A stretch of 64,000 bases of DNA from Lucifuga dentata. Lineage: Eukaryota; Chordata; Actinopteri; Ophidiiformes; Bythitidae. Under the pieces are notes generated by a model. That model was not told where the DNA came from. It saw only the letters and a program-made list of their open reading frames with translations, and did no database searches. Shown here piece after piece: positions 53,801-64,000 of the stretch. Both the position numbers and the translations under genes were made by a program. Numbering within the stretch: position 1 is the stretch's first letter; the number at the start of each line of letters is the position of its first letter. The stretch lies in contig VXCM01000135.1 of assembly GCA_014773175.1 (NCBI GenBank), forward strand, positions 140,182-204,181, read 5' to 3'.

Positions 53801-56333
53801 CTCTCTAACTTTCCCCTCTCAAGGCCTTTAGGACACAAAATTGTACCGATTCGACTTGCTCTAAGGAAGGTGTTTATTTGTCAGGCTGGTACTGTCAAAT
53901 CCCATGGATCATCTAAAGCTCTTTATGAATTATGTTTCTTTCTCTTGGCTGTACTCAACAACCACTTCTTTTCACTTCCCTTTACAGCACTGCATGAGAG
54001 ACGTTTGAGAACTATGTTGTCTGAATACCAGGTCCAAACTCAGCAAAAACTAAAATAGATGGCTTTGCAAACATGGCCGGCTTAGTCAGGCAGAGACATG
54101 CTTCTCAAAGCCCACCAATGAAGCCAAGTCCAATCAAAAACCTTCTATATAGCTTTACCTGTTGAATAGTAGCATAGCAAGAATGAAACCCTGACAATGC
54201 AAAAAAAACTTGGCAGTTTTATGACCCAGATGACTTGAACAAACACTTTGATGAAAAATCTGGTGTAAGAGCATTCAATGAAATAATCAGCCATTTCCTG
54301 GAGGCTTTAGGGCCATGAAAGAGTATTGACGGATACAAAAGAAGAATATTTTTTCAAACAATAAACTAGGCAGCTGTTATAGTCACTGGAGAACCATGCA
54401 GGGATATTTTAAGAAAAATAACTGGACTATAGCTCTTGCATGCTTTAGACAGCCTCCCACAGTGGGGCCTTCACATCATAAGGCTGAGGCTGCAGTGAAA
54501 CTACACTTACGAAATCCCAAAGTAAGCCACAACAATGCCACTTTGTCTAAAACATCCTCTTAATCATTTAAATTCCTCTAAAAAACTAAGGGTAGACAAA
54601 GTCATTTTGATCTTTTTGTCCCCTTTCCCAATCATATGGTATTTTGCTTACTTTACAATGATAAATTAATCTTGGAGAGGAAAGGAGATACAAGATAGTA
54701 ATACTTCTTAGATTATTTTCTTTGGGACATGGCAGCAGCAACACCCATGCTGTATACTGCAGAGTGGGATGGTAGGGTCGATGGGTGTGCAAGGTTCAAA
54801 TTATTAAAAGTGCATAGGGACTATAAATGGCTGTCAGTAATGATGATGCCTGAGGAACAACAGAGGGAAACGGCAAGACTTAAACACGGCCAACAGAGCG
54901 TACAGCCAAACGCATCAGCAACAGTGCTACTTTCTGCACGGGCCAACTATTTCGATGTTTGGATCCACAGTAAATAAACACAGGCTGTGCTCTGGGCAGC
55001 CATTTAGCACGCCGCCTTAATTCTCCTTTGAAGAGCAATCAGTGAATTTTGCACTCAGTTACAAGTGGGAGCTGTGCTGCAAGCCATGAAAGCCAGAGGC
55101 ATATCAAGCGGAGAGACGGTTGGTGAAGAAAGAGGAAATAGATGGAAGATGGAGGGATGGAGATGAGGAGTAATAGGTTATTTGGCTGACTGTGCTGCTT
55201 TTGTTCAATGACGGAAGAGGAACACAAGTTAATCGAATGGTCGTCCCACTGCGATTTGAATACAATAATCAGAAGGCTCAGATAACCACTTGGAGGCTTC
55301 CAGGCTCTCCATCACTAAACACGTCCCACTTTTCCTATTTCTGCTCCCTCCAGGATTGTATTTGCATTCCCAGCTTCACAGAAGGATACGGCGCCCTTTC
55401 CGGTGGCACCCTCTCGTAACTCTAAATGATAGTATCATTTACACTGAATATAAAATGTGTACCTTGCATAATATCTGTATTTACAATCACTGAATATAAA
55501 ATGTGTACCTTGTGTATTTACGCACATTTATTCTTCTGGTGTCCTTTTTCTTGCCTGAACTATGAGAAAAACAAAGCAAAATGTTTGCATTTCTCATGTT
55601 TCCATATCGGATGAAGGAAAGGAAATGAGGGTATGATAAAACCCACTGAGCTCCACATTATATGTTATTCTGATGGACAGCCTCTATTCAAGTCACCTGT
55701 CAGCAACTGGGAATAAGGACATATTCCTTAAAGATGGAAAACTCCTTGACAGGGAAAAGAAACTCAAGTCTGGTTTCTCCTTTTGCAGACTATGTCAATA
55801 TACATACGATGGCCTTTTCAGTTGGCAAGACATATGATCTTTGCACATCTGCTGAATCCCTTGTCGTCTGCTCCGTGCTGCACAGTGACGCACTCGCTGT
55901 CACGTCACAAAGCAGTCACTGTAATGTAAAAGGGAGACCTGACTTTGCCAACCTGCACATGCATGACAAGTCTTCTTTTATGACTTACATCAAAAGCAGC
56001 GGAGAGACTTGACAGTGTTTGGTAGAAGTAAATATGACGACTCATGTCACTTCAACTGCATTATAAAAGCTACAACTGAAAACACTCCAGGATCCAAAGA
56101 ATGCATTTCTACTGTCTAGAGTCATATATAACAAAAAGAAATATTACAACACATTTTCTGGTCTTTATTAAGGAGTTGAATAAAATAATGAAAGATAAAG
56201 TTATGCAAAATACTAAACCTCTTTTCTTAGTCAACAGGATGCAACAGACAAAAAGTTAAAAGTAGATATTATACAGTACCAGGATAAGAAGAACTGCCAC
56301 CAGTAGCCTGCAAGTTGAAAAATCTTGCTCCAT
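26731..56333 (-). CDS. adamtsl1: ADAMTS-like protein 1 (punctin), complete gene
   Basis: Twenty-five coding exons: 56280-56333, 53009-53136, 49072-49117, 48563-48799, 46442-46568, 46126-46200, 44751-44908, 41797-41908, 41059-41197, 40886-40936, 40548-40752, 39074-39221, 38654-38738, 35511-35895, 33742-33871, 31138-31348, 30871-31050, 30618-30771, 29465-30506, 29248-29375, 28811-28904, 28096-28300, 27754-27863, 27334-27554 and 26731-26840. Counting the duplicated 65 bases in exon 14 once, they sum to 4,470 bases, or 1,489 aa, with every junction in phase. Order: signal peptide, TSP1, Cys-rich and spacer, a run of TSP1 repeats, two Ig domains, further TSP1 repeats, PLAC. There is no metalloprotease domain. 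ADAMTSL1 is a secreted matrix glycoprotein. Near-identity to ADAMTSL1 ([32 protein letters not shown] start) favours it over ADAMTSL3. Confidence 0.95.
29030..29175. mobile_element. Partial copy of the GGACCATA foldback family
   Basis: The right half only: it contains ATTGATTTTGAAAGATTAGG, CAGGAAAACTAAAATATGG and the end CTTAAACATGCAAAATCACTAGTATGGTCCTTTA-type terminus. It sits in the adamtsl1 intron between exons 20 and 21. Confidence 0.6.
29248..30506 (-). CDS. adamtsl1: adamtsl1 exons 19-20: two Ig-like domains with a long linker
   Basis: The 1,042-base exon 19 (29465-30506) starts with an Ig domain (cysteines in [10 protein letters not shown] and AGIYTCIAG), continues through a variable Ser/Glu-rich linker of about 170 residues, and begins a second Ig domain ([17 protein letters not shown]) that exon 20 finishes ([14 protein letters not shown]). 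The next exon, 344 bases away, goes straight to the C-terminal Cys-rich piece, so only two Ig domains are encoded; I recall more in human ADAMTSL1. Confidence 0.9.
30618..41908 (-). CDS. adamtsl1: adamtsl1 exons 8-18: central array of TSP1 repeats
   Basis: Eight TSP1 repeats, residues about 280-854, each with the W..C...CG core: [86 protein letters not shown] and [12 protein letters not shown]. Exons 12-13 carry the conserved [12 protein letters not shown] stretch between repeats. Exon 14 holds a Glu-run linker and the artefact at N 35615. WxxW and CSxTCG sites suit C-mannosylation and O-fucosylation, as known for this family. Confidence 0.92.
31349..33741. other. adamtsl1 intron between exons 15 and 16
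   Basis: 2.4 kb without coding homology; AT-rich, with no clear transposon ends seen. Confidence 0.6.
33964..34469. mobile_element. Foldback element copy (GGACCATA family)
   Basis: The left end TAAGGACCATACC and right end GCAAAATCCCTTTA are degenerate inverted repeats. Inner blocks such as TTTTGCATGTTTGAG and its reverse complement CTCAAACATGCAAAA, and GGAATGAACTGAAACCAATG, tie it to the copy at 13128-13713. It lies in the adamtsl1 intron before exon 15. Confidence 0.65.
34835..34863. repeat. (CA)n microsatellite
   Basis: A perfect dinucleotide run of about 29 bases in an adamtsl1 intron. Confidence 0.9.
35551..35679. repeat. 64-bp direct repeat around N 35615 inside adamtsl1 exon 14
   Basis: Bases 35551-35614 and 35616-35679 are identical and separated only by the N. 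Read literally, the extra 65 bases shift the frame and break the TSP1 repeat. Counting one copy only puts exon 14 (320 bases) in phase with both neighbours, so this is an assembly overlap, not a mutation. Confidence 0.92.
38092..38222. repeat. 65-bp direct repeat around N 38157 (assembly overlap)
   Basis: Bases 38092-38156 and 38158-38222 are identical and flank a single N, the same pattern as at 5607 and 35615. It lies in an intron, so has no coding effect. Confidence 0.88.
38601..38641. repeat. (GT)n microsatellite
   Basis: A perfect 41-base run ending 13 bases from adamtsl1 exon 13. On the transcribed strand it is a CA run just downstream of that exon's donor, where CA repeats are known to influence splicing. 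Confidence 0.9.
39285..39326. repeat. Perfect 16-bp-stem hairpin
   Basis: TGACATCGATATGACA (39285-39300), a 10-base loop, then the exact reverse complement at 39311-39326. It lies in the adamtsl1 intron between exons 11 and 12, just upstream of exon 12 in the transcript. It may be a remnant of an inverted repeat or a structured intron element; function unknown. Confidence 0.75.
39843..39888. repeat. (AG)n microsatellite
   Basis: A perfect run of about 46 bases in an adamtsl1 intron. Confidence 0.9.
41797..46568 (-). CDS. adamtsl1: adamtsl1 exons 5-8: end of Cys-rich region and spacer
   Basis: Exon 5 carries [20 protein letters not shown], the hallmark end of the ADAMTS Cys-rich region. Exons 6-8 encode the spacer ([32 protein letters not shown]) up to the first spacer-following TSP1 repeat ([14 protein letters not shown]). 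Residues about 156-313. The exon 7 to 8 junction is at FTIK/VQFA. Confidence 0.93.
41909..44750. other. adamtsl1 intron between exons 7 and 8
   Basis: 2.8 kb of AT-rich DNA without coding homology; a poly-A run with N at 44618 lies near its end. Confidence 0.6.
46635..46850. mobile_element. hAT-like relic, related to those in the SAXO-like introns
   Basis: The stretch TTTTTCAAACTGTGATGCATGTACC and the piece GTGCCGCCTGGTGGTACGCC correspond to the copies at 3103 and 4187. The ends are worn and the limits approximate. Confidence 0.45.
46900..47414. mobile_element. Solo-LTR-like element, 515 bp, with 5-bp target duplication
   Basis: It starts TGTGACGGGAGG and ends CTGTGACA, that is TG...CA, and is flanked by the direct repeat TAACG at 46895-46899 and 47415-47419. 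It has no coding capacity. Near its end are three 36-base tandem units (from 47307, 47343 and 47379). The TG...CA ends with a 5-bp duplication fit a solo LTR of a retroelement; an alternative is a DNA element whose ends only look similar. Confidence 0.55.
47307..47414. repeat. 36-bp tandem repeat, three units
   Basis: Three successive units begin AGGTGAGGAGCTGA, AGGTGAGTAGCTGA and AGGTGAGTGGCTGA and share CAGAAATGGC or a variant. It forms the right end of the 46900-47414 element. Confidence 0.8.
48195..48473. mobile_element. Foldback-family copy (GGACCATA family), internally deleted
   Basis: It contains GGGAATATAGTCCCAGGAGA, related in reverse to the copy at 33964-34469, and ends GCTTAAACATGCAAAATTGCC...TTGTCCTTTA. 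It lies in the adamtsl1 intron before exon 4. Confidence 0.6.
48563..56333 (-). CDS. adamtsl1: adamtsl1 exons 1-4: signal peptide, first TSP1, Cys-rich domain
   Basis: Exon 1 (56280-56333) encodes [18 protein letters not shown], a hydrophobic signal peptide, with the ATG in AAAAGGAATGG (G at +4). It joins at phase 0 to exon 2 ([12 protein letters not shown] then [17 protein letters not shown]), which opens with the same residues as human ADAMTSL1. The exon 1 donor, GTACTG, is weak. Exon 3 is only 46 bases. Exon 4 carries the Cys-rich core ([32 protein letters not shown]). No catalytic zinc motif is present, as expected for an ADAMTS-like protein. Confidence 0.9.
49118..53008. other. adamtsl1 intron between exons 2 and 3
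   Basis: 3.9 kb without coding homology; contains a poly-T run with N at 49205, a GT microsatellite at 50811-50838 and a G-rich run with N at 51295. Confidence 0.6.
50811..50838. repeat. (GT)n microsatellite
   Basis: A perfect 28-base dinucleotide run in an adamtsl1 intron. Confidence 0.9.
53137..56279. other. First coding intron of adamtsl1
   Basis: 3.1 kb without coding homology. A 25-base direct repeat (CACTGAATATAAAATGTGTA...) occurs at 55442 and 55488. Confidence 0.6.
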
Positions 56334-56545
56334 TCCTTTTCAAAGAGTGTGAGTTGATTATTCCAATTCTGGCTGTCTCCGTTTGTGTGTATGTGTGTGT
56401 GTGAGAATATGAGTGTGTGCGCCTGGTGTGTGATGCTTTTCTCTCTCAGTCACTCTGTCTGTCCTGTCTGTCCACCGTCTCTCCTCTGACTTGCCTACTT
56501 TCTTCTCCTGGGGTAACTTGTGGAAGGGGAAGGAGGGGGAATGGC

Positions 56546-56563
56546 TGTGTGTGTGTGTGTGTN

Positions 56564-56609
<46 letters not shown>
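56546..56609. repeat. (TG)n microsatellite with an N at 56563
   Basis: A dinucleotide run of about 64 bases, upstream of adamtsl1 exon 1. The N suggests a contig join in the repeat, so its length is unreliable. Confidence 0.85.
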
Positions 56610-56611
<2 letters not shown>

Positions 56612-57869
56612 ATGCGTAATTGTGGGGGAGTATTCAAGGATCCAGCCCCCTTGAGTCCTCAGGTCTGGCACACTAGCCAATCAATAAATGGGCCTCAGTT
56701 AAGCGTGCTAGTTCAAACAAGGAGCTGGCCAGCTGCAACTTCACAGCTTCACACGTGTGCGTGTGTGTGTGTGTGTATCTGTATGTATGCGTGTCAGGGA
56801 GTTAAAGAGAAATAGCAGCAGACAAACAACTGCAAACCAGTTTTTTCTCTTCTCTCATTTCTTTTCTTTCCATTTTTCTTCACATATCTCTAATTTCTCC
56901 TTCTCATATTTCTCTTTTTTCTTCTTTCTTGCCTTTCTCTCATCCTCCTCTTTCTGTTTCTCTATCGCTCTCGTTTACCATTGTTTCTCCTTTCCTTGCT
57001 TATTCAAAGCTGGACAGCTTCGCTCCTTCTATTGCCAGAAATGTCAAAAATTCTTAGTCGTACCACAGTTACTTTGCAAAACCTGAACAACAGCTACTCA
57101 GATTCCCATGCACGGACAAACTCAGGCTGTCTCCAAACATACATATAAACATCAGGGAGAACACATGTGCTCTCATGTGCACGTCCTGGCCATGCTATGG
57201 TCATTACCTGAAGGAATTATATGTGAGAGCTCCGTGAAAATCAGTTGACACAGTCTGGTCACACAACGCACAGGTATCAGGATAGAGTTCTCTGCCATAC
57301 TGAGATTTCTATTCCTTTATAGTTTCAGTTAGGAAAAGGTCTACAGGAGCCTCAATAGACCCTTTCATAACATCTGGCAGCTTAAGTTGGTGAGCATTGC
57401 ACTGGGGAGGTGGGGAACGAGCCAGGTGTCCCCTGGAAGGACAATTTCTCTGGTTATATAGAAAAACAACCACTGAGATGGACAGCTCTTGGCACATGGA
57501 GGATATACCATGCAGTGAATAGTTTTCCAGATTAAACTTTAGTCACAATTTGCAAGATACAGCAAGAAAAGTTGAAAAGAAACATTACAGGAAGAGTTAG
57601 TATAGTAGTCAAAGTTGGCGCCAACTCGCTGGTTCCCCTTGATGTGACTTACATGGCAGTATAGGCTATCATTCAGCCATCCGACCCAGAATTTCCAAAG
57701 ACAATAAAAAGCTCTGTGCCCTTCAAAATCAAGGCTTCAAATCAAACGTCCCAATCAAACACCAAATCTAAAACCACATAATTGCTATCAATTAAGGTTG
57801 CGAGGAATGTGGTGCACTCCAGAGCAAACAGTCAGCAACCCTAATCACAACATCAGAGCGGATGTCTCA

Positions 57870-57896
57870 ACACACACACACACACACACACACACA
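57870..57896. repeat. (CA)n microsatellite
   Basis: A perfect 27-base run in the region upstream of adamtsl1. Confidence 0.9.
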
Positions 57897-59687
57897 TACG
57901 TCTGCACAGAAACACACACAGATACACAGACATCAGACATTTCCAGTATATACAACAAACTCATACACACAGAAAGTACTCTTGTGTGGCACCTGGTAGT
58001 GAGGAATGTCTGTACATTCTCTGAAGTATCTAAAACACACAATCACACACACACAAAAGCCCACTTAACACCATTATGTTTTGCGGTACCAGCGGGGAGG
58101 CATATCAACGTGCAATTTCACAGGCTAACACAGACATTATACTCCCACACAGCCTTAATCCGTAACCTTCCCGTATTTGCTTTCAGAAGAAATCCTTCTC
58201 ATATTTGCAAACGCATGACTACAGAAAATAAACTGTGGCATCAATGATGTGGCCAGAGTTTAAAACTAAACACCAAAGGAGGAAATGAATGTGCTGATTG
58301 ACACCCACTTGGAGCCAGTTCCTAACCACAACACTGCACGAGGTATCTGCTCACAGTTTAAACAATGAGCCACGAGGGCGGCGAGGTGAGAAAAAGTGAT
58401 ACAGTGCATTGTTATTTTACACAAGGGCATGCTTGGATACTATGTTGCATGAAGGAGGCATGAATAAGGTGGAGGAGATTAGGGAGATTAAGTGAAATGG
58501 CTCTCTACACCAACCACAGACACTTTTCAAGTGAGAAAAAGACTCAAAGATGCATTATAACGTCACATTCTTCCACTGACCAAAAGTTAGAAACAAATCA
58601 AGAGGCAATCGAAGAGGATAAACTCTTCCCAGGTTCCCTGTTGAGATTATTTATTTAAACAGGAGAAGTTGTTGCTCATATACTATAGTATCCCTCACAC
58701 AAATGCTTTTTTTTTTTACAGTCCGAATGGAAAAATGATGAGATGTTTCCATGGCGAGACAGTAGTCTTGAGATAATGATGTCAGAAGCTGCACCGCAGC
58801 TTTAAATCTTCTCCACTATCTCATTGCCCGTTATTTCTTATGTATATAAATCCTACATTTAAGTAATAACTGGTGGTATAACTATTCTATCCAAATGTTT
58901 AGTGTCACTTTGAATCACTGCATACATTTTCTGCAAAATTGGTTTGTGATCTGGAGAAAGCAATGATGTGAATGTTTTCCCAGCAGAAGCAGGTTAGCAA
59001 CTGATCCCTTTGCATACATTTCCAAAGCAATATGGCTGCTGCTGAGGGACCAAGAAGCTGCTGGTCTTGCACCAGAGAACTAGTGGCGTGCCATTTTAAA
59101 TCCATTGGAGACAAAAATAAAAGTAGACGTGATATTTTCTGAACAAAAATGACTAAAAGTTACAAAACCAGAATTCTGAGGTCTGCCAAGGAGACAAATG
59201 CACTTTAAGCAATTGGGTCATCGGGGGGAAAACAAAGACAAATTAAAGAAAGTGCAATGAAAGGCAAAAATATATGAGGAAATTTGGCAAATACTGGTGA
59301 TGGCCGGTTTCAACTTTGTCTCATAAACCTCTTAAAAGGCTCTGGCACAGGCAGAAGTCTTCATGGGTTCACTTTGTAGCACTGAAATCACTTGGGTTGA
59401 GTCCCATGCTATTGCTTCAGGTTTCAAGTCTGTTTGTCAATATGTCATATACCCGAGTGAATGAATCCGAGCAGATGTGGTGCTTCATAATCCCCACAGG
59501 AGATAACGTGCTGTCTGAGGCGAGATGGAGAGCATGGATTGAAATGCAGGAAAAATAGAGGCGTTCTTTGCCATGTGAAGAAGTTTATAGAAAAGCTGCT
59601 TGTTAATTGGCTGCTGCCAGTGTTGGTGTTCTCTCTCTGTTTGGGTCTGTTCAGGCCGACCACATTTGGGATCAGGTCGAATTATCC

Positions 59688-60113
59688 CATACCTGTCAAC
59701 ACTCCCGTTTTTCCAGGGTTTCTCCTGTATTTTCACCCCTTCTCCCACCGTGCTCCCGTTTGGTAATTTCACCCATAAATCTGCCATGTTTTAACAGTTT
59801 TACAGAATCGTAATTGGCCCAATCGAGTTGTTTCGGTCATTATGTGACGCGCCCCCCTGGTGGGGTGTGGAGGTATTACAAGTAGGGGAGATGTGAAGCC
59901 AAGTGGAACCAAGGTTGATTGAAACAGTTTCTTATGGGAGCAAGAAACAAACACAATACCATCATGCTAGCAAAGCTTTCTATGAGAGAATAAGATCAGG
60001 TCGGGTCTTGGGTGTAATGATGATCGGGCTGGTCAGAAGGGGTGGGGGGGTGAGGGGGGGATAGTGCCCCAGCAAACCTCCTTCATTTTCAAAGCTCAAT
60101 GTTGACAAGTATG
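59688..60113. mobile_element. hAT-type non-autonomous element with intact target duplication
   Basis: The ends CATACCTGTCAACA and TGTTGACAAGTATG are 14-bp inverted repeats with one mismatch. The element (426 bases, no coding capacity) is flanked by a perfect 8-bp direct repeat AATTATCC at 59680-59687 and 60114-60121. An 8-bp duplication is the signature of hAT transposition, so this copy is fairly young or well preserved. Confidence 0.85.
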
Positions 60114-60345
60114 AATTATCCTCAGGTCTTTTTCAGGTTGGTTTCCACTACCCTTGGGTCCCTTTCAGGCTGGGTCTCTAATTTTGAAAATTAACTTATT
60201 ATAAATTATAAATTTTTGGACTCATGAAGACCTCTATTCTCTATGGAAAAGCAAATTTCCTGTATTCCATTGTTAGAGAAAAAAGGGTCAAATTAAAAGA
60301 TTGCCATATTATGGAGTCATCACCTGAGTTCACAGACCCTCTGTT

Positions 60346-60348
<3 letters not shown>

Positions 60349-60383
<35 letters not shown>

Positions 60384-60390
60384 GAGAGAG
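60349..60390. repeat. (GA)n microsatellite
   Basis: A run of about 42 bases with one interruption, upstream of adamtsl1. Confidence 0.9.
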
Positions 60391-63300
60391 ATGTAATTTA
60401 TGTTACTGACATTAACTTTTTCTCATGAGTCTGAACACTTGGCTTCCATGAGGAGACTTCGATTGTTCAGGTGGGATAAATGGTAGCGCCCCACCCCCCC
60501 AACCCCACCCCACCCCTACAAAAGACATATGTGCTCCAGGCATGATTTACGGCAAAGATATTGTTTAAAAAGCTTTCTGGGCCACAGTACAAAATGTTTT
60601 ACCAGGACAGAAATTTTACAGCCTGCAGCTGAAAATCTACAACAGAGGATTAAAATCAAAATCTAATTCCCCAACAATCACCTAAATCCAATTTAAGCCA
60701 GATGGGAGGTGAACGGTGAAATGGCTGCTTGGACATAAAAGGCAAACAGAAAAAGGAGTATTCGTGCTAAAACAGATGGTTTAAAAGGATGGGATAACTT
60801 AACAGCACATAAAATACTCCGTATCTTTATCTTTGATGATGCCAAAACACAGAGAACATCATTACCTCAACATGCTGCAGTTACTCCATCAGTCACTCTC
60901 TCATCTCCGTCTTCTTTAAGAATTCCTAATTTCTCTTGCTATCATCTGTAATCTGTGCCATGTTATCACGTGTTCATTCTTTCCTCTTTCTGCTGACTTA
61001 ATACCTGAGATGACGGGGTGGTCCGTGTTGGGCCTTCGAGCGACAGCAGTATTTGGTTGATTTGATAATAAAATGAAGATGACAGATTTAGTGAGCCATA
61101 AACACACCTTCTGAGGGCATTCTATCATAGTAAAGGAGGAAGGGAGAAGAATGCTGCATTCGAGGAGATTTTGGGAATAAAATATGCACTCAAGGGAAAG
61201 ACAAATACTAAATATTGGTCTTTAATGGACTCCAATCTGCTGGCATACAGTACAGCAGACCATATGCAGGCAGAGTGTGAAGTAAGAGATATTTTTTCTG
61301 CTTGGATTCTGATCCCAGAGGTTATTACAGCACAAATGAAAAAAAAAAAAAAAAAAATNAAAAAAAAAAAAAAAAAAGATTTGTTTCTGAGGACAGAAAT
61401 CACATGTAAATGCCAGCTTGCATGGCCCAGAAGATCCGGTGAGGTTCTGTTTTATGGCTTCACAGTGGTCGATTCACCATTTAAAATGGTGAATATTCAG
61501 ATCAGCTATAAATACAAGAGAAATCAGTGGGGTTAATAATGATGCTGGTCAAAGGTAATCTGTGATCATCAATCTTAAGACAGATATTTTCTTATTAAGA
61601 AGGGAAAGACCCATCTACTGATTTTAACCTCTTTAATGTTTTTCCCTTAAAATTTCCCTTAAGATCTTGTAAATTTGGAAAATTGATTGGTCAATGTATG
61701 ACATCAAGATTCTGCAGCTGCTTGTTTTAACACTTTGTGTTTCACTTTTGCTTGTTTCAAAACTCTATTCAAGCTGTATAATGTTATAATTAATACAACA
61801 TCTAAAAAAAATATTCCCCAGATATAAAATTTTTTACTGTCATATGAAATGGAAATACTGAAAATGGCATGCATTAGTTTGTACACATTTTACCAAAATT
61901 AAACCTGTCATATCAGATAACTTTAGAAACATTGGGAAATTTTTAAATAAAGTTCTGTAAGTTTGAACAATGCTTGGATGTAAAGATGTAAAGTTTGTAA
62001 AGATGGACTTACCAGTGTGTACTTCAGAGTTTAAGAGGTTGGAACACACTTAGTAATATTTTGCTGTACAATTTATAATAACTTTCAATGAGCGAATGAC
62101 CACCATCTTATTCCACCTGCAAAAGCCTGTAAAACTCCACATGCAGCCTGCAGCACAGAGGAGGAATGGACCACGTCATTAAGAATCACCACTGACATTT
62201 AGTGCTTCCTGAAGCTCCATTCATAAATTCTCAGCATCAAGCTTTTCCCATTAGAATACAGGAGATCTCATATGTTTTAGAAGCTTTCTGCAAGGCAAAC
62301 ACAGGCAGGGTCCCACTATACCAATATTGTTATCCAACCCTCCCCATGCCTCCCTCCAAAATCCAACCAAAGTCACTGTGGCATTTTATAGGAGGTATGA
62401 CAGGAGGGGATGTGCATAAATTAGCCATGTAAAGCTGCTGGAGTCAGTTAAACTGCCCCACCAAGGTGGGCTGGAGGGGGTAGGGGGAGGAGGGGACCTG
62501 CATCCAGACCTGAGCAGATGGATGTGAAGCACCACCATTTATGAACTCTTACCCACCTTCAAGCTCCAGCGATTCCCTGTGCATCAAAATGGAGACCATA
62601 TTGCCATATCATCTGGTTATTACAGTTTTTCTGAATTGTTTACACATGTTTTCTGAAACTGTACTTCTTTTTTTCTGAAAGGTCATAACACAATCAGTAA
62701 AATTAGTTAAGCTGAACCTTTTGAACTACGGAAATTTGGAAATCTACAATAACTCAAGGACCCCCCAAATAGACTCTGCTTAGACCACCAAACATGTGGT
62801 TTTTGACCGATCAATCCAAAAGTTATTTTTGTTTTCTATCTCTACTATCTGCACCTTAACAATCCCTGAATCACAGAACCTCAGTTTTGTGGCTTTATAT
62901 TGTTTGAATCCCACTTAAAAAGCCCGAATCATAATTTTTTTTCCCAAAACTGTCGCTGCTGTGCTTTGAACAACATGAGCTATCTGTGGCAGCATTGATT
63001 GCATATCCTCTCTCGTGGTCCTGTGAAACTGAACAGAAGACATCACTGCCACATCTGCGGCTGTTCATATTCGACACACATCTGCCCCTGTCGTCCCATT
63101 TCCCCCTAAATGCCATCCTGTCTGGATGACCAATTAGCTTTGGTTTCCTAATACATTTCACTGGAAATTTGGCTGATTTGTGGGAAGAATAGTGCCTCAG
63201 CTTTTTTGTTGTCTTCGTGTAGAACGCATGAGGTGAGGAGGATTACAATATGAGAAAACCATTCCCTAAAATCATGGCTTCAATGTGGTGACATAATGCC

Positions 63301-64000
63301 ACAAATTAAAGCAAATATATTGTGCTTTTTGTTATTTTCTAACAAAAATTTTTTATAGTGTAATATAATGGGGAGTATGTATGTGTTGAATCTTGTCAAA
63401 GTTACAAAACTTTCGATTCACGCTTATGGAAATGCATCCAACAAGACAAAAACACGGTCCTAGACTACCCAGAAAGCTTCTTCTGTTACATCTTGACATC
63501 ATCATATACATCATCATATAACACATTTGAATTTGCCCACCTACACACCTGGTTAGACACGCCCACAAAGTACAAGGCTAGTAAGCGCCAGCTGAGGCCT
63601 GATACAGCTGATTAATCAGAACCACAGTTAGCTTTTTTTTTGGGGGGGGNGGGGGGGGGGGGGGGCCTTAAAAAGACAGTACCTAAGACTGCATGTTTTC
63701 ACTCAGTGTGCACAGCAGTGTTGCAGCAAAGGAGCATAAATATAGCTCAAAGGTTCCAAAGGCTTCTTAAACCGTTAAATGAAAATAAGAATATGGAAAT
63801 CTGTATAATACTGGCATGTTCCCTTTAATACTACAATGGCTGCTGCTAAGTGCTAAGCTAAACTGCAGAGATACGGGTTAGCTTTCATGTGCAGTCCAGC
63901 AGAATAAGAACGTAACTGCAACAGTCCAGCTCAAACAGTCCAATGAGAGAGAAAGATTTCAAGAAGATTTTTTCTTTTTTTCTTTTTTTTTTTTATGAAT

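Larger units (their letters stand above)
56334..64000. other. Upstream of adamtsl1: 5' UTR, promoter and intergenic DNA
   Basis: No further coding exon or other gene was recognised. It contains several dinucleotide microsatellites, a hAT element at 59688-60113, poly-A and poly-G runs with Ns (61359, 63650) and unremarkable AT-rich DNA. The adamtsl1 start site was not located; non-coding 5' exons may lie here or beyond the window. Confidence 0.5.

Overview
The window looks like teleost fish nuclear DNA. It has AT-rich introns with ordinary GT-AG borders, many microsatellites, foldback MITE-like repeats and hAT/Tc1-type relics, and vertebrate genes in a fish-like, fairly compact form. Nothing in it is bacterial or plasmid-like. 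All gene models were built by hand from splice sites and reading-frame phase. Three of them (larp7, the NLR gene, adamtsl1) sum to an exact multiple of three from start codon to stop codon, which strongly supports the exon borders given.

Layout. About 1.9-12.5 kb, plus strand: a giant SAXO-like (FAM154 family, stabilizer of axonemal microtubules) gene. It has four tandemly duplicated small exons and one 6.1-kb terminal exon carrying 18 tandem 102-residue repeats. 14.25-18.55 kb, minus strand: larp7, complete (12 coding exons), tail-to-tail with the SAXO-like gene. 19.71 kb, plus strand: a tRNA-Ile(AAU). 20.23-24.44 kb, minus strand: a compact CARD-NACHT-LRR receptor gene (6 exons, 869 aa). 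26.73-56.33 kb, minus strand: adamtsl1, complete from signal-peptide exon to PLAC domain (25 coding exons, 1,489 aa once an assembly artefact is allowed for). 56.3-64 kb: upstream non-coding DNA with microsatellites and a well-preserved hAT element.

How the genes relate. They do not form an operon or pathway. The SAXO-like protein is expected in cilia or flagella, LARP7 in the nuclear 7SK snRNP, the NLR in cytosolic innate sensing, and ADAMTSL1 in the extracellular matrix. In mammals ADAMTSL1 and SAXO1 are neighbours (human 9p22), so the two ends of this window look like an ancient linkage with larp7, a tRNA gene and an NLR between them.

Quality. The window contains eleven single Ns. Three are flanked by exact 64-65-bp direct repeats, which look like unmerged contig overlaps; one falls inside adamtsl1 exon 14 and creates a false frameshift. 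The most unusual biology is the SAXO-like gene, expanded at two scales: duplicated exons, and 306-bp repeats inside one exon with recent 612-bp duplications.
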